A DNA stretch of 64,000 bases from Primulina eburnea (lineage: Eukaryota > Streptophyta > Magnoliopsida > Lamiales > Gesneriaceae), in assembly GCF_022965805.1 (NCBI RefSeq), contig NC_133101.1, positions 43,685,642-43,749,641 on the forward strand, given 5' to 3'. The translations under genes and the position numbers were made by a program. The notes beneath the pieces are model-generated. The model saw only the letters and a list, made by a program, of their open reading frames with translations, was not told the origin of the DNA and made no database searches. Shown one piece after another: positions 21,521 to 33,888 of the stretch; positions within the stretch are counted from its first letter, which is position 1; every line of letters begins with the position of its first letter.

Positions 21521-22056
21521 TGAGGGACCCGGACGCTAATCAAGTTCTTAATCATCCTTGAACAATTTAATCAATTATAATAAACATGGTCTAATTTTTT
21601 TTTTAAATTGCGGAACGAAATGAATACATGCAAATATACATATCAGTATTAAAAGTACAAGTCTGGTACTATATACAATCATTCGAGCTAAGGTTTAACA
21701 ACTACATATCAAGTGTTCGAAACCCTATCTCAGATCAAAGTCCGTAGTCTCTACTCTAATCACTGATCTCTTTTCATCTCCTCAACCCTGAACCTGTCCC
21801 ACCTGTTGTCATGCAAACATACAAACACGACAACATCCGGATAACTCCGGTGAGAATAAAATCCCAGTATAAGCCAATGAAACATGCAATCATATAAACA
21901 ATGTAGAAGCATGTAACAAATATCAGTAGTATGTATCAAATCTGAAAACACAATCAATACGAAATTTCAATCATACTCGTAACTCCACGTCTCAGACTAG
22001 ACTCAATCCTAGTCTAGGGATTCCGGTTTCCAGATGTTGGTATTCCTATATCGAAT
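21521..22056 (-). repeat. A/B-family LTR fragment inside L
   Basis: On the minus strand this reads as the 3' part of the A/B LTR, beginning at about TTCGATATAGGA (22056) and ending at the LTR terminus GGGTCCCTCACA (21521). It includes the AGACTAG / CTAGTCT hairpin. The 5' two thirds of that LTR are missing. It abuts the L leader within about 20 bp of the PBS, so an A/B-family insertion was truncated by deletion. Confidence 0.8.
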
Positions 22057-22076
22057 GTTCTTCTTAGAACAACCTG

Positions 22077-22088
22077 CTCTGATACCAA
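22077..22088 (-). promoter_or_regulatory. Primer-binding site of L (tRNA-Met)
   Basis: Minus-strand TGGTATCAGAGC directly next to the right LTR. It sets the orientation of L. Confidence 0.85.
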
Positions 22089-22089
22089 C

Positions 22090-23497
22090 GGAAGGATCGT
22101 GTGTGCTAGTGCCTTCGAAGGAATTTTGCACACAACAGTCTCCAGTGAGCTTCAATAGCTCGTGTTCTAAGAATATTAACACCGATGAATTAAATCGAGT
22201 TTGGTTAAAAACCAAGCGGAAAAAACTCGAAGTAATCCTTCGTAAAGAATACTGTTATATTTAGAAAACGTTTTAACTTACGTAAACTGACTAACTGAAA
22301 TAAGACGGATTAATTTTTTCATTTTTAGTTCAGTTAAGGTGACAACTGAACTGACGAATACTACAACTGATCAAAACAGTTTGAAAACAATAGTTAATCA
22401 GTTAAATACACAAGATATGTTTATGGATGTTCAGAGACTTCAACTGCTCCTACGTCACCCCTTCTATCTCTACGGATAGGATCCACAAGAAGACTTTGAT
22501 TTATACAACTACTTGTACAAACCCACTCAGCTAGGACTTACACACTGCCTAAACTAAACTCCTAGCTACGACTGAAGGCAGCACCTTCTAGCCAACACTT
22601 CTTTAACGTCTATGTGTCAAAGAATACATACACAAGTTTAACGTCTTTGTGCAAGACTGTTTTTGAGTGTTTTTGAGAGTGAGTGTGTATGTGAGAACTG
22701 AACAAAAGTGTTCTCACACACTGATGGACAATGGCTTCTAAACTAAGCAGATACAATGATAACGAGTTCCCTCTGGGCTTGAATGGTTCTATAAGCTGAT
22801 TTGACTTTGAAGTGTGCCCTACACTCTTTCTCTCTTGAGTTGTATATCTTATTTGAGTCTTCATCGATCTTCTCTTTATATAGGCTGGAAAAGCTGATCG
22901 TACAGTGAGACTCATTTATTTTATCCGCTGCATTTGAATCGGCTTCTTGGACTTTGTGTCTCGTCTTTTTGACTGCCCTTCTGAAGCGTTTTGTCTTTAA
23001 TGCTCTGATGCAACGTCCATTATTGTCCTTTGACTGGATAATGGCTTTGTAACTTCTCGCACAACTGGAATCCACTTGAAAGAGTTTTTCTTCATCCATA
23101 ACTGAAAGATTCTAACTGATGCTTCGAACTGGTCAGTTTAACTGATATTTCAATTGGGCTGGTGAAATCAGTTGACTCGTGAGTGGAACTGATTTCACAC
23201 TCGTTCAGTTGGACTGATCAGCTGGGTTTCTTCATCAGTTGAACACTCCTTCGGCTGGCCAAGATTCTGAGGTTTTCCTGCTAAATCACCTATCAACTGG
23301 ACAATCAGCTGGACTGCTCAATTGACGTAACCAGTTAGACTGATTCATTTTGTGCGATCAGTTGGGTTTTCAGTTTTGCGATGTAAACATCTCGTGAGTG
23401 ATCCTAGATGCTGCACACTAAGGTAGATCATTAGTAACACAATTAATAGGTTTTTTTATCATCAAAATCAAGATTGCGAACTTGAAAAGTTCCAACA
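22090..23497 (-). repeat. 5' LTR of L
   Basis: 1408 bp. The outer end CCAACA matches the TG...CA rule, while the inner end has GG where the other LTR has TG, one mutation. A TATA-like box lies near 22870-22882 (minus strand) and the palindromic word cluster at about 23110-23370. Confidence 0.85.
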
Positions 23498-23502
23498 AAA
23501 TG

Positions 23503-23850
23503 TATGTTAATTACAGTACTTTTCACTGTTGCATGTTATGCATATATACTTGTTATAAGGGTTCAGGTGTGTTGAGTCTTTAGACTCACTAGGTGTGATT
23601 GATGTAGGTGAGCATGATGTTGTGGAGACTGGAGGTGCTGAAGACTGAGTAGGCGGAGCTGGGTGTGGGCATGTTAACCCGATGACCATACTTTTTCCGC
23701 ACATTATGTCCATGAGTTAGGAGCGTTCATAGATATTTTCCTATAGACTCAGGTCAGGATTTTTGCAGGTTTCATTTCTAAATTATTTTAAACGATAGTT
23801 TAGTGTTTGGTGTGTGTCTCATTTTTAACTGCAGTGTTTTTACTGTTAGT
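23503..23850 (+). repeat. LTR K, fourth piece
   Basis: Gene-free. It carries the GAGTCTTTAGACTCACTAG segment (23574) shared with LTR J, then a GA/GT-rich part. It ends with the TSD copy TTAGT of N. Confidence 0.6.
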
Positions 23851-23942
23851 TGTAATGCCTGAAGTAAATGTCACAATTTGTTGATTTAATAATGTGAGAT
23901 TACTAAATAAGTAACGATTTTAAAGAATGAAATATGACATAT

Positions 23943-25724
23943 TGTATGGACCGTGTATCATATTATCGTAAATCTTATGGGACTAATCGATAATTCATGA
24001 ATTTGATATGTGATTATGCATTTGATTTATATTATGACAATGGAATTGAGACAATGAATATTGAATATGAATTGACGTTGTAAGAGCTCGAGTGCAGAAG
24101 CCGGACGCCAATTTTAGTACAAAAGTTAATATTTGTACAGAAGATGTGGCGCCCGAGCGGTAGAAAATGACCGCCCGAGCGCCAGGATTTATGAAATGTA
24201 TGTTCGGGCAGAATGCCGCGCCCGAGCGGTAATTTGTGACTGCTCGAGCGCGGTGCAATTGTAAGCCGGGGGCAGAATGTCTCGCGCTCGGGCACGAGAA
24301 TTCTACCGCCCGAGCGCGAGATCGGTGGGGATAAGAATGAGAATTTTGTTTCATTCTTTCTTCATTTCCTTACCGAGGTTTCGAGAGAAAAGAAAGAAAT
24401 CGATTTCTTTCGTCCGATTCGACTTCGAAACGCTGTCTAAACACGAAACAAATTATATATTTGTGATCTTCGCGTTGAGGGCTTCTGACTGAGGTAATTT
24501 TCTTCTGGTTACAGCAGCTTTAAATATCAAAGTGCTGGAATATCATGTATTTGAAGTTGAATTTCTGATATGTAGTAGAATAACCGACAAGAAACTAAGT
24601 TTTGAAGTCGGAATTGAATTATGATATTGATTTGATATGAATTTTTGAAGTTTCAAATGATATTTGAAACTCATATTAATGATTTTGGATTATGTTATTG
24701 ATTGGAATGAGTATGCTATTGATATAGATAAAGTATTATACCGATATCTTCAGGCTACATCAACTGGAAACGAAGAATTGAGGTATGTTGCGACTGGGTA
24801 ACATACGACAGGTATCTGTATTATATGATATATGTTGGATTGATTGGATTGATTGAGATGAGATTATGTGTCTATATGCCTATTTGTTGATTTGATGTGG
24901 CATACATGACATTGAGATTGAGATATAAATGTATAAAATAAATTTTTTGTTAACACACATCGTTTGATGCATACATCGATACATGACATGAACGTTGAGC
25001 TATGATCCTTGGATACCCTGATATGATTTGATTGGATTCTGGGGTTTGTGAACACATTGGTATGCTGGTATTATATGACCCGTAAGGCATAGAAAATTGT
25101 GGCCCCGATGATTGGATATGAGATTTGGGATTTGATGGCGCTTCGTCGACGCTATCATACAAGTATCTCTTATTGAGGCCGGTGTGCTAGCTCGAGCATT
25201 GATTTGATAGCGATTCGTTTGATTCTGACATTTGCTCAGTGGATGGGCTTTTGACCTGATACCTCCACGACATACATGCATTGCATATCATATATCATTG
25301 TTTAGATATCTGTGGTATATATGATTGGTTGTTCCATACGGAGCTTTGCTCACCCCCAAGGGGGGCTGTTGTTGTCTTTGTGTGCGGACAATGGCAGGTA
25401 CTCCAGGATATCAGGAGACCGGAGAGGGTACTTCTGGAGGGAGCCGCATCTTGGGCTGAGGTTTTATGTTTATGTGTTGTTCCCAGTATATATGTATATA
25501 TATCTATATACCGGAGCATGTCCCGAGAATATGAGATGTTTGTATGTGATTGGTTTTGATTACGTGTGGGCATGTTTATGACGTGAGATTAGATACTATT
25601 TTTAGTATTCAAATAAAAAAATTTGGGCTCATTGTAAATAAATTTTAAACTCGTTTTCCGCTGTAATTAGTTAACCCTAATCTGAATTGTATTGTAATAA
25701 TGATTAGGAGCTAAGGGCCCCACA
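23943..25724 (+). repeat. 5' LTR of C
   Basis: 1782 bp, TGTATGGACC to GGGCCCCACA. It contains the GCCCGAGCG inverted-repeat array (24149-24320), a TATA-like AATTATATATTT near 24450, and CCCCCAAGGGGGG near 25353. Confidence 0.9.
24149..24320 (+). repeat. GCCCGAGCG inverted-repeat array in U3 of C
   Basis: Three consecutive inverted-repeat pairs. Pair 1 is GGCGCCCGAGCGGT / ACCGCCCGAGCGCC, 12 of 14 paired. Pair 2 is CCGCGCCCGAGCGGT with its partner at 24238-24253. Pair 3 is CTCGCGCTCGGGC / GCCCGAGCGCGAG, a perfect 13-bp stem with a 14-nt loop. The same array, partly decayed, is at 37124-37303 in the 3' LTR. Confidence 0.85.
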
Positions 25725-25729
25725 CTAGA

Positions 25730-25741
25730 TGGTATCAGAGC
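25730..25741 (+). promoter_or_regulatory. Primer-binding site of C (tRNA-Met)
   Basis: TGGTATCAGAGC, 5 bp after the 5' LTR. Confidence 0.9.
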
Positions 25742-25936
25742 ATAGCTGAGAATGCTCGATTGAGTCTTGTGTACACTTGAATATGCACAAATGAATTTGC
25801 GTATGTGTTTGACTTATTTGTATTACTTGCTCCTACTTGATTTGATTTGAGTAAGTATATGATGAGATTGATGATATGAGATGACGATGTTATGAAATTG
25901 GTATTGAATTATGATATTCATCATTGATTTGTAGAA

Positions 25937-26534
25937 GGATCACACAAATGAAACTGCGAGTAGTAGTACTGAGAGGATAGCTGGTCAATTTGAAGGATTG
26001 TCCATGGATGTTGTGATGGCTCGATTCCAGGATCTGAAACCACCAAGGTTCTTTGGCACTGAGAGTGCTGAAAGAGCTGAGGCCTGGTTGAAGGATATCG
26101 AGCATTTGTTTAATATTGTGGAGTATTCCAAGGCTCGGAGACTGAAACTGGCGCTTTACCAGTTGAAAGACCGAGCTAAATCTTGGTGGGAAGCCGCTGA
26201 GATTGGATTGAAAGAAGCCGGGATTGAAGTCGCCTGGGATGTCTTCAAGGCCCAGTTTTTGGAGCAGTATTCCCCTCCTTTTTATTATACTGCTCAGGAG
26301 AATGAATTCAATAATCTGCAGCAGGGAACGATGTCTGTTGCAGAGTATGCTTCGAAATTTTCTACTCTGTTGAAGTATGCACCTCACGTGGCTGGGAATG
26401 CGAGGGCAAAATATAACAGGTTTGTTTATGGTTTACATCCTGCTTTGTATACATATGTTGTTTCTGGATTGCCTACCAGCTACGCAGAGGCAGTTGAACG
26501 AGCCAAGGCAGCCAAGGTTGGACTTAGGAGATGA
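25937..26534 (+). pseudogene. Gag of element C, start lost and truncated
   Basis: The frame is open from about 25937 through the Retrotrans_gag domain (FQDLKPPRFFGTESAERAEA, SWWEAAE, EYASKFSTLLKYAPH) to a TGA at 26532. No ATG is in a suitable position before the domain, and an in-frame TAG lies just upstream, so the original start is lost. The zinc knuckles follow in disturbed frames at about 26688-26785 (CYQCGQEGHLSRVC is intact at about 26738), with an in-frame stop between the two. It is a decayed copy of the same gag type as B. Confidence 0.85.
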
Positions 26535-26839
26535 AGTCCACAGTATACTCCTCCACCTCCAGTGTCAGCTCAGCAGCCTACTTTGCGACCGAGAGGTAGA
26601 AGTTCAAGAAGACTGTTTCTGGTTCCTCGTCTTCTTCGAGTTCGAGTGGATCAAAGAGAGGAAGTCCTGTGATTGCTCCTTACTGTAGCCATTGTGGGGG
26701 TAAACATACTATCGAATAGTGTCGAGGTATGTTTGGTACTTGTTATCAGTGTGGGCAGGAAGGCCATTTATCTCGGGTATGTCCGAACAAGGGTACGACT
26801 TCTGCTCAACCCCAGCCAGGATTTAGAGGTGGCCCTGGT

Positions 26840-29215
26840 ATGACGAGACTTGCTGTTCCTGTTCCTTCTTTTCAGCAGTCGAATGCCCCACGATATCGAG
26901 GACCAGGGTGGTCAGAGTGCCCAAGTTCCTCCTCAAGTGAGAGTATACGCCATGACTGAAGATCAGGTGAGAGAAACTCCCGGTGGCATGATTGCAGGTA
27001 TTTGCACGCTTTGCGATTATCCTGCACGTGTTTTATTTGATACATGAGCATCTCATTCATTCATATCTCATGCATTTGTTGCATCTCACGAAATTGAGTG
27101 TACCCCGTTATATGATACTTTGTCGATAGCCACTCCAGCAGGGAAGATTATTTTGTCTGAGAAAGTTGTGCATAATTGTGTATTGATATATGAGGATAAT
27201 ATGGTATTTTTGAATTTGATTGTCCTCTCAATGCACAACTTTGATTGTATTGTTGGCATGTATATCTTGACGACAAATCGAGCTACTGTTGATTGTTGTC
27301 ATGGAGTGGTTCGATTTCGACCGATTGATGGATCCAAGTGGAATTTTTATGGCAAGGGTTCCCAAGCCAAAATTCCATTGGTATCTTCCTTGGAAATGTC
27401 CCGATTGTTGAGTAGCGGAGATGAAGGTTATCTTATCTACGCTATTGATATTTCGAAGAAGGAGTCTTCTTTATCTGAGATTCCTGTTGCGAAAGAATTC
27501 CCGGATGTATTTCTCGATGAGATTCCTGATTTTCCTCCTCATCGAGAAGTTGAGTTTAGTATTGATCTTGTGCCGGGGACTGCACCTATTTCGAAAGCTC
27601 CCTATCGCATGGCACCTCTGGAACTGAAAGAACAATTACAGGATCTTCTTGACAAGGGATATATTCGACCGAGTGTATCGCCTTGGGGAGCTCCAGTTTT
27701 ATTTGTTCGAAAGAAAGATGGTACGATGTGAATGTGTATCTTCTATAGGCAGTTGAATCGGGCTACTGTGAAGAACAAGTACCCACTTCCTCGTATTGAT
27801 GATTTGTTTGATCAGCTTCAGGGTACTACTGTATACTCGAAGATTGATATTCGATCTGGGTATCATCAAGTACGTGTTCGAGAAGAAGATGTGCCTAAAA
27901 CTGCTTTTCGTACGAGGTATGGCCATTATGAATTCTTGGTTATGCCTTTTGATCTTACGAATGCTCCTGCTATCTTTATGGATTTAATGAATCGTGTCCT
28001 TTCGAGATTATCTTGACCGATTCGTTATCGTCTTTGTTGATGATATTCTTGTATATTCGAAATCGAAAAAGGAGCATGCTGAACATCTGAGACTGGTACT
28101 TCAAACTCTTCGTACTAGTCACTTATATGCTAAATTGTCCAAATGTGAATTCTGGATGGACAAAGTGGTATTTTTGGGCCACGTCATTTCGAGACATGGC
28201 ATATCTGTTGATCCTGCAAAGGTCGAAGCTGTATTGAATTGGCCAAGACCTACGAATGTTCCTGAGATCCGTAGCTTCATGGGTTTGGCTTGATATTATC
28301 GTCGCTTTATTGAAGGATTTTCGAAGATAGCTAAACCTATTACTCAACTGACAGAGAAGAATCAGCGATTCATTTGGTCAGATGAATGTGAAGCTAGTTT
28401 TCTTGAGTTGAAGACGAGATTGACCACAGCAACTGTGCTTACTATTCCTTCAGGTACCGGATGATTTGTGGTGTATACAGATGCGTCTGGTAAAGATTTG
28501 CGCTGTGTTTTGATGCAACATGGCAAAGTGGTTGCTTATGCATCTCGTCAATTGAAATCTCATGAAACACATTATCCTGTTCATGATCTCGAACTGGCTG
28601 CCATTGTGTTTGCTTTGAAGATCTGGCGCCATTACTTGTACGGAGAAAATTTATTATTTATTAAGATAATAAAAGTCTGAAATATCAATATCTCTTTTCT
28701 CAATCTGATTTGAATATGAGGCAACGCAAGGCGGATGGATCTCCTAAAGGACTTTGATTGTGAGATTCAATATCACCCTGGATCGGTGAATGTTACTGCG
28801 CCATAAAGTTCATGATTCTGTGTTAGCTTCTGTCAGTGTCGCCAAAGTACACGAGAATATATGTATTTCAGGCTGGACTTTTCACTCGAATTGGAATTCT
28901 GTCACTGTCTCAGCATTGCAAATGAGCCGAATTTGATATCGAAAATACGAAAGGCCCAACGAAGTGATGCTCAGATCCAAAAGTCGAAAGAACTTGTATC
29001 TGCTGGACATCATTTTGGATTCCAGATTTCTTCTGATGGTTCTTTACGACTTAATGGTCGGTTGGTAGTTCCTTACGACTCTGATTTGAAATCTGCCCTT
29101 CTTCGAGAAGCCCATTGTAGCAAATACAGTATTCACCCTGGAGGCCGGAAGATGTATTTGACATTGAGACCTCAATTCTGGTGGAGACGTATGAAGAAGG
29201 ACATTGCTGAGTTTA
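26840..29215 (+). pseudogene. Pol of C, 5' part (PR, RT, RNase H, IN zinc finger start)
   Basis: Protease: the active-site motif is broken by a stop, reading D-T-stop-A-S at 27039-27053. RT: about 27480-28300, with a TGA at 27729 in the conserved LCIDYRQLN block and the catalytic FVDD kept at about 28033-28044. RNase H: about 28465-28800 ([26 protein letters not shown]), with several frameshifts after 28670. Integrase zinc finger: 28861-29215 contains both His (HCSKYSIHPGG). J was inserted between its His pair and its Cys pair. Confidence 0.85.
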
Positions 29216-32200
29216 TGTAAAACCCGTAAATTGGATTACATATAAGCCATGCATAATTCTAGTATTTAAATTAAAATGATTTTTATTGCATGAGTATTTA
29301 AATGCTTTTCTTTAATTTAATTATTTTATCTTAGTAGTTTGAATTTTTATCATTTCAGTTAATTCAGTGAGTCCGGAGTGGAGTTGGAGTTTAGAGATAA
29401 AATTTAAGATTTAGAAATCATTTCCAGAATTTATTTTTAGTTAGCAAGTAAGTTCATTTATCGTTTAAGTTAAAAAGGAGGTTTGAGGATTTAATTTAAT
29501 TATTTGAGGTGAGTAGAAAATAAATTCATTTAAGTTCCTTAATTAAGAAGTTAGTTCACTGAATTATTTAAAGGATAGGTGAGGCTTTTAAGGGGTATAA
29601 ATTTAGTAACTAAACAACAATTTCCCTTCATTTTATTGTGAATTTCGGCCACCCCCCTTAGTGAGACAACAAGTCTATGCCAACTCACCTTTGACCCTTT
29701 CCTTGCCACCCCTTAACTTAATAATCTTTTCATTTATTAATCACCCTTAATTAATTAATATTAGATCATAATCAACCTACATCTAGCATGTAAGAATCGG
29801 TCATCTCTTTTCCCCCCAAGAAGATTTGATAGCAAACCAAATTCAAAATTTAAAAAGAGGAGACTTGGTCATATCCTTGGTATCCCTTTATTATTGGATC
29901 TCCATCTCTCCTAACCATTATTCCCCCTCCCCATTCACGAAATTCAGAGTATTTTTGAGAGAAAAATCGTGGCTAGCACTAGAGAAAATAAGAGAGAAAA
30001 ATCGAGCAAGAAGCAAGATAAGAAAGCGCTCCACCTCCTCCGCGCCGGATTGTCTCGTTCTTTCGTTTTACATTCAAACGAAACCAGGCATGCATATATT
30101 TTTCCTTGACTCTTCAATCAAGTCATATTATCATTATTTTTACATTTCATGATCATCACTTTCATTCTAAAACCGAAATGTACCAACAATTTTCAGAAAA
30201 TTAAACATGCAGAATTTTCGGTTCCATGACAAGCTTCACGGTTTCTTTTGTTTCCGTGGTTTCAGGTATTGGTTCGATTCCAGGCTCCCAAGGCAACATC
30301 TAGACATGTAATAGGATGCATTAGGATCATGTTGGACCACTCATTCAACCCCATGCATGCTGTAAAACACGAAAATGACAGCAAGGTTCCATTCTTGCCA
30401 CTTGAGTCTTCGAAAATTCAGTTTTTGCAGTCAAAGGGATATGAATCTGATAATGGCTGTCCCAAGGATTATAGCGATGGTTAGATCACTTCCCTAGCAT
30501 GTCTAAGACGTGACTAAGTCATCCTTTTGGTGACTTGGTCCATGGTGAATCGGTTTTCAAATAAAACAACAAGAACAACCCCTTCCCCCTTTCGGCTTTC
30601 TCTTGGTACAGCATGTGTATTTCGAAAATGGTGGAATGATGTTTATCTTGGTTGGCCTATGGCCCTTAGCCATGGTTTACACCATGCCCCTAGATGTCTA
30701 GATCGTGTCATGGTCAATCAAATGGCAATTGGAACGATTCGTGACAGCAAAACAAAAGCAATGCATCCTACGTGCAGAATTTGTTTTCGGTTGGAGTTTT
30801 CTGATGGTTGCTGGAATGGTGCTAATTGTGGCTGGCCTAGGTCCCTTAGCCATGGTTCAAATCATTCCTTAGGATGTTGGTAAGAGGTTCTGGTCGGTGG
30901 TTCAAGCCCCAATGGCCATTAACCTCGCAAACGACGCAAGGAAACCAAAGCATAGCTGCTGTATTTTTGGACAGCAACTTGCTGTGACGGTTCAGTGGCT
31001 TGTTCGAGTTCTTGGTCGGCTTTTAGCCCATGGCCTTGAACTAGACAGTGCCTCATCGAGTTAGGAAGTTCATATTTTTGGCCGTTCATGATTCGGATAA
31101 TTTTTGAGGCCGTACGAGAATTTACGGTGCGATGTGCCAAATTGACTCTCGAAAGAGCGTTTCATGTTTTGGCCTCCATCCACCTAGATTTCGGCCCTAA
31201 CTATTTTAGGAGAATTAATTCATCATTTTAAGCGTATTTTAATCATGACTATATGACGTTTCAGTGTTGGCTCGGGTTGGTTCGGAGTCATGATTAAATA
31301 CGAAGTTGTTCGGTGTAATTGTCACATTTTTGAATGGTATTGCATAGTTTGGTCCCGTAAATCAATTGCATATTTTCATGACATATTTAGGTTGCAGCGA
31401 GCCTAGGAGCGATCCAATCCACTCAGTAAAATTATTAGAGGATATTTAATTGCGGGAATTAATTATATTACGTGCTAAAATGTTCATTTTTGAGATTATG
31501 CGATATTGCTTGTGGCCATATCACTATCATGGGATTATTGCTAAATCCGGTCGCCAGTTACCGGTCCGGTCACCAGTTACCGGTCAGTTGAGTTTGTACC
31601 ACCCAGTATACTGAGGCATAGTCTGATCAGACGTTTATTATTTTACCCGGTCGCCAGTTACCGGTCATGGGAGCATTTTATTATCCGGTCGCCACTTACT
31701 GGTCAGTTTCAGTGCAGGGGCCACTTGCGTAGACCATAATCTCACCAGAAAAATTATTAGAGGCTATTTCAGTACAGAGCTCCAAGGAGCAAACATTTTC
31801 ACTTTGATTTTCAGTTCAGTTATGCACGTATTATAATTAATTGTGCCACGACATTTTTACGATATACCTCATGACATGATATTTTCACTTGCATGAAATG
31901 TTACTATTTATTTACTTGTTATTTACGATATATGCATGTTGAGTCTTTAGACTCACTAGACTTGATTGTTGTAGGTTCTGATGATGCCGGGGCCGAGGGC
32001 GGGGGCTAGTGAGCTGGCTTGGGTCGGCAGTAGTGGAACCCGAGGACCTCATTTTAGCACTTACTATTTTATGCTCAAACAGTTTATCCGTTGTCGGATT
32101 AGTCTTAAATTGTTCTTTTGCAAACAAATAATTTCTTCCGCTGCTATTTTTAATCATTTAGACTTTAGTTAACGGTCTATTTCATGAATGAGGCACCTTA

Positions 32201-32267
32201 ATTATTTTAAAAAGTAAATTTTAAATTTTTCCGCAAATTTTCAAACACGAATTTTCGGGCCGTTATA
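29216..32267 (+). mobile_element. J: solo Gypsy LTR of 3.05 kb
   Basis: It starts TGTAAAACCCG and ends CCGTTATA, with perfect TSD GTTTA (29211-29215, 32268-32272). The terminal CA is TA here, probably one mutation. It has no internal domain. A TATA box GGGGTATAAATTT lies at 29593-29603. A CCGGTCGCCAGTTACCGGTC repeat cluster is at 31547-31704. It is related to LTR K and has no coding region, and frames such as 30248-30883 have no recognisable domain. Confidence 0.85.
31547..31704 (+). repeat. CCGGT...ACCGG repeat cluster in LTR J
   Basis: Four units of about 20 bp start at 31547, 31566, 31647 and 31685, consensus CCGGTCGCCAGTTACCGGTC with arms CCGGT / ACCGG. Unlike in A, C, D, E and F, the cluster lies far downstream of the TATA box, so it would be in R/U5. 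Confidence 0.8.
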
Positions 32268-32384
32268 GTTTATTTCTAAATGCTTGGTCTGCCATCAAGT
32301 GAAAGCCGGGAGAATGAAACCGGGAGGATTACTCCATAGTCTTGAAATCCCGAAATGGAATTGGGAACATATTGCTATGGATTT
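32268..32384 (+). pseudogene. Pol of C, integrase segment between J and D
   Basis: Starts with the second TSD copy of J. The frame reads FISKCLVCHQVKAG, supplying the Cys pair of the integrase zinc finger, and runs to WEHIAMDF, the first catalytic Asp. D is inserted exactly here, and its TSD GATTT is that Asp-Phe codon pair. Confidence 0.85.
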
Positions 32385-33504
32385 TGTAGTGACCCGTTCC
32401 AGAATCACCTACTAGGCAAGAACTAAGCATGCAATTAACCTAATAACAATAATCAGAGATAACAGCGGAAAATACCAACAAATGATAGTTATACAACCCA
32501 AACGAACTCTAAAACAACTCAAAATAAGGTAAAGAATATCTGGTACAACCATATCGAATAGAAAAGTACTGAAAACTAAACCAACCGGCTACTCAACGTC
32601 CTCCTCTTGCTCCTCCTGAGCTGTCCAACCTGAGACCTGCCCCGTGGGAATGGGGTGTCCAAGAATAAACAAAACCGAGGACGTGAGCGATAAGAACGCC
32701 CAGTACAAAAGTATGAGTATACAGACCTATATGAAATGCACATGCTATGATCATGATACCGGGGTAGTCAAGAAACAGGAGTCACAAAAGGATCTCAACA
32801 ATGCTCAGTCTAGAGGCGCCAAGTGGATAGTGCCGCGCGGTCCAACCTCTGGGTCACTGCATCCACTACAAGACAGACGTGGACCTAAAATGTCCCGGAC
32901 CACCGAAGCCCTCCCGACCCGTCGACCACTGTGTACTCTCGGTGTCCATGCGTCCACAAGACAGGGCTGAGCGGCCCCAAGATATAGCTTATCTCGAAAG
33001 AGATACAGCTCAACAGTAAAGGCTATCTCAAAGGAGAATACGGCTCAACGTGAAATGCAATATGCATCATAACTCGTGACATAATAGCATGCATCATATG
33101 ACATATAACAATGCAACAGATAATCATGCAACACATATATGAATGTATACTCAACCAGGATATCTCGGATAGTACTTTCGTACCTCTATCACAGCAATCC
33201 TAATTCACTGGAACAACCAGACAACAGGTCTAATCCAAGCCTATTCATCAAGTGAAAACCATCACTAAACTTATCTACCAGACTTAACTAGATAATCCTG
33301 AGATAAATACTGATAAAATTCCAAACCTTCGTCCGTCGCTAGCCCGCTGATGCCGCTAGCTCCCAACTAGAGCACAGCTCTGCTACAAGACCAGCAGCTC
33401 CCCGCTAGTGCCCAAATCTCGGAACAAGACTAGAACCTGTCAGAAACGACTGAAATGCTATGGAATTCTCTGAATTGGCGAGTCAAAATGAGGAAATCCG
33501 ACCA

Positions 33505-33513
33505 CTATTTATA
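33505..33513 (-). promoter_or_regulatory. TATA box of LTR D
   Basis: Minus-strand TATAAATAG, seven bases after the last inverted-repeat unit. The same sequence is at 35384-35392 in the other LTR. It is one of the best core promoters in the window. Confidence 0.7.
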
Positions 33514-33519
33514 GGCCAT

Positions 33520-33810
33520 GTTCGGATCCTCCGAACACCACTTCGGAACGTCCGAACGCTACGTGTCCATTGGCTCTTGACAGCTCATGATCGGATCCTC
33601 CGATCATACACTTCGGACCGTCCGAACATGCACGTGTCCAGCTGCTCTTGACACCTCATGATCGGATCCACCGAACCTACACTTCGGAACGTCCGAACTC
33701 CCACGTGTCGATCAACTCTTGACACCTAATGGTCGGATCCACCGAACCCACTTCGGACCTTACGAACTCTTCGGTGCTTCCGAACCATCTTCGGTCCGTC
33801 CGATCATGAC
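33520..33810 (-). repeat. TCGGANNNTCCGA array with G-boxes in U3 of D
   Basis: About ten units of TTCGGANNNTCCGAA or close variants, several perfect (GTTCGGA-TCC-TCCGAAC; TGATCGGA-TCC-TCCGATCA). They are organised in a higher-order repeat of about 70 bp, each including ACGTGTC (G-box/ABRE-like) and CTCTTGACACCTCATGA. The array is repeated identically at 35399-35689. Confidence 0.88.
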
Positions 33811-33888
33811 TCGGTCAAAATTACACATTAAACCTTCTTAATCACCATTAATCCGTTAATTACCCAATTTGGAATTCGGGCTACTACA

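Larger units (their letters stand above)
19305..23497 (-). mobile_element. L: non-autonomous SIRE-like Copia element
   Basis: Two LTRs of about 1.4 kb bound a 1.4-kb internal region. Left LTR is 19305-20714 and right LTR 22090-23497. The PBS reads TGGTATCAGAGC on the minus strand at 22077-22088, next to the right LTR, so the right LTR is the 5' LTR. A PPT (AAAAAAGGGGAGAT on the minus strand) lies at 20715-20730. TSD AAATG is perfect (19300-19304, 23498-23502). No gag or pol frame is visible. About 540 bp of the internal region is a foreign LTR fragment. LTR sequence rich in CAGTTGAACTG-like words resembles the SIRE-like element M. Confidence 0.82.
32385..33888 (-). repeat. 3' LTR of D
   Basis: 1504 bp, TG...CA. 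On the minus strand U3 begins at 33888, carries the TCGGANNNTCCGA array (33520-33810), then TATA box TATAAATAG (33505-33513), then leader. Confidence 0.93.

Noticed and set aside
25281..25581. ORFs conserved between 25281-25581 and 38267-38546
   Set aside because: They are the two LTR copies of C. Conservation comes from LTR identity at insertion, and no domain is visible.
30248..30883. Possible host gene exon-like frames in J
   Set aside because: Both lie within a solo LTR bounded by a perfect TSD; the translations have no recognisable domain and look like LTR sequence.
32644..32970. 108-codon frame, repeated at 34523-34849
   Set aside because: It lies in both LTRs of D on the strand opposite to transcription; the duplication is the LTR pair.
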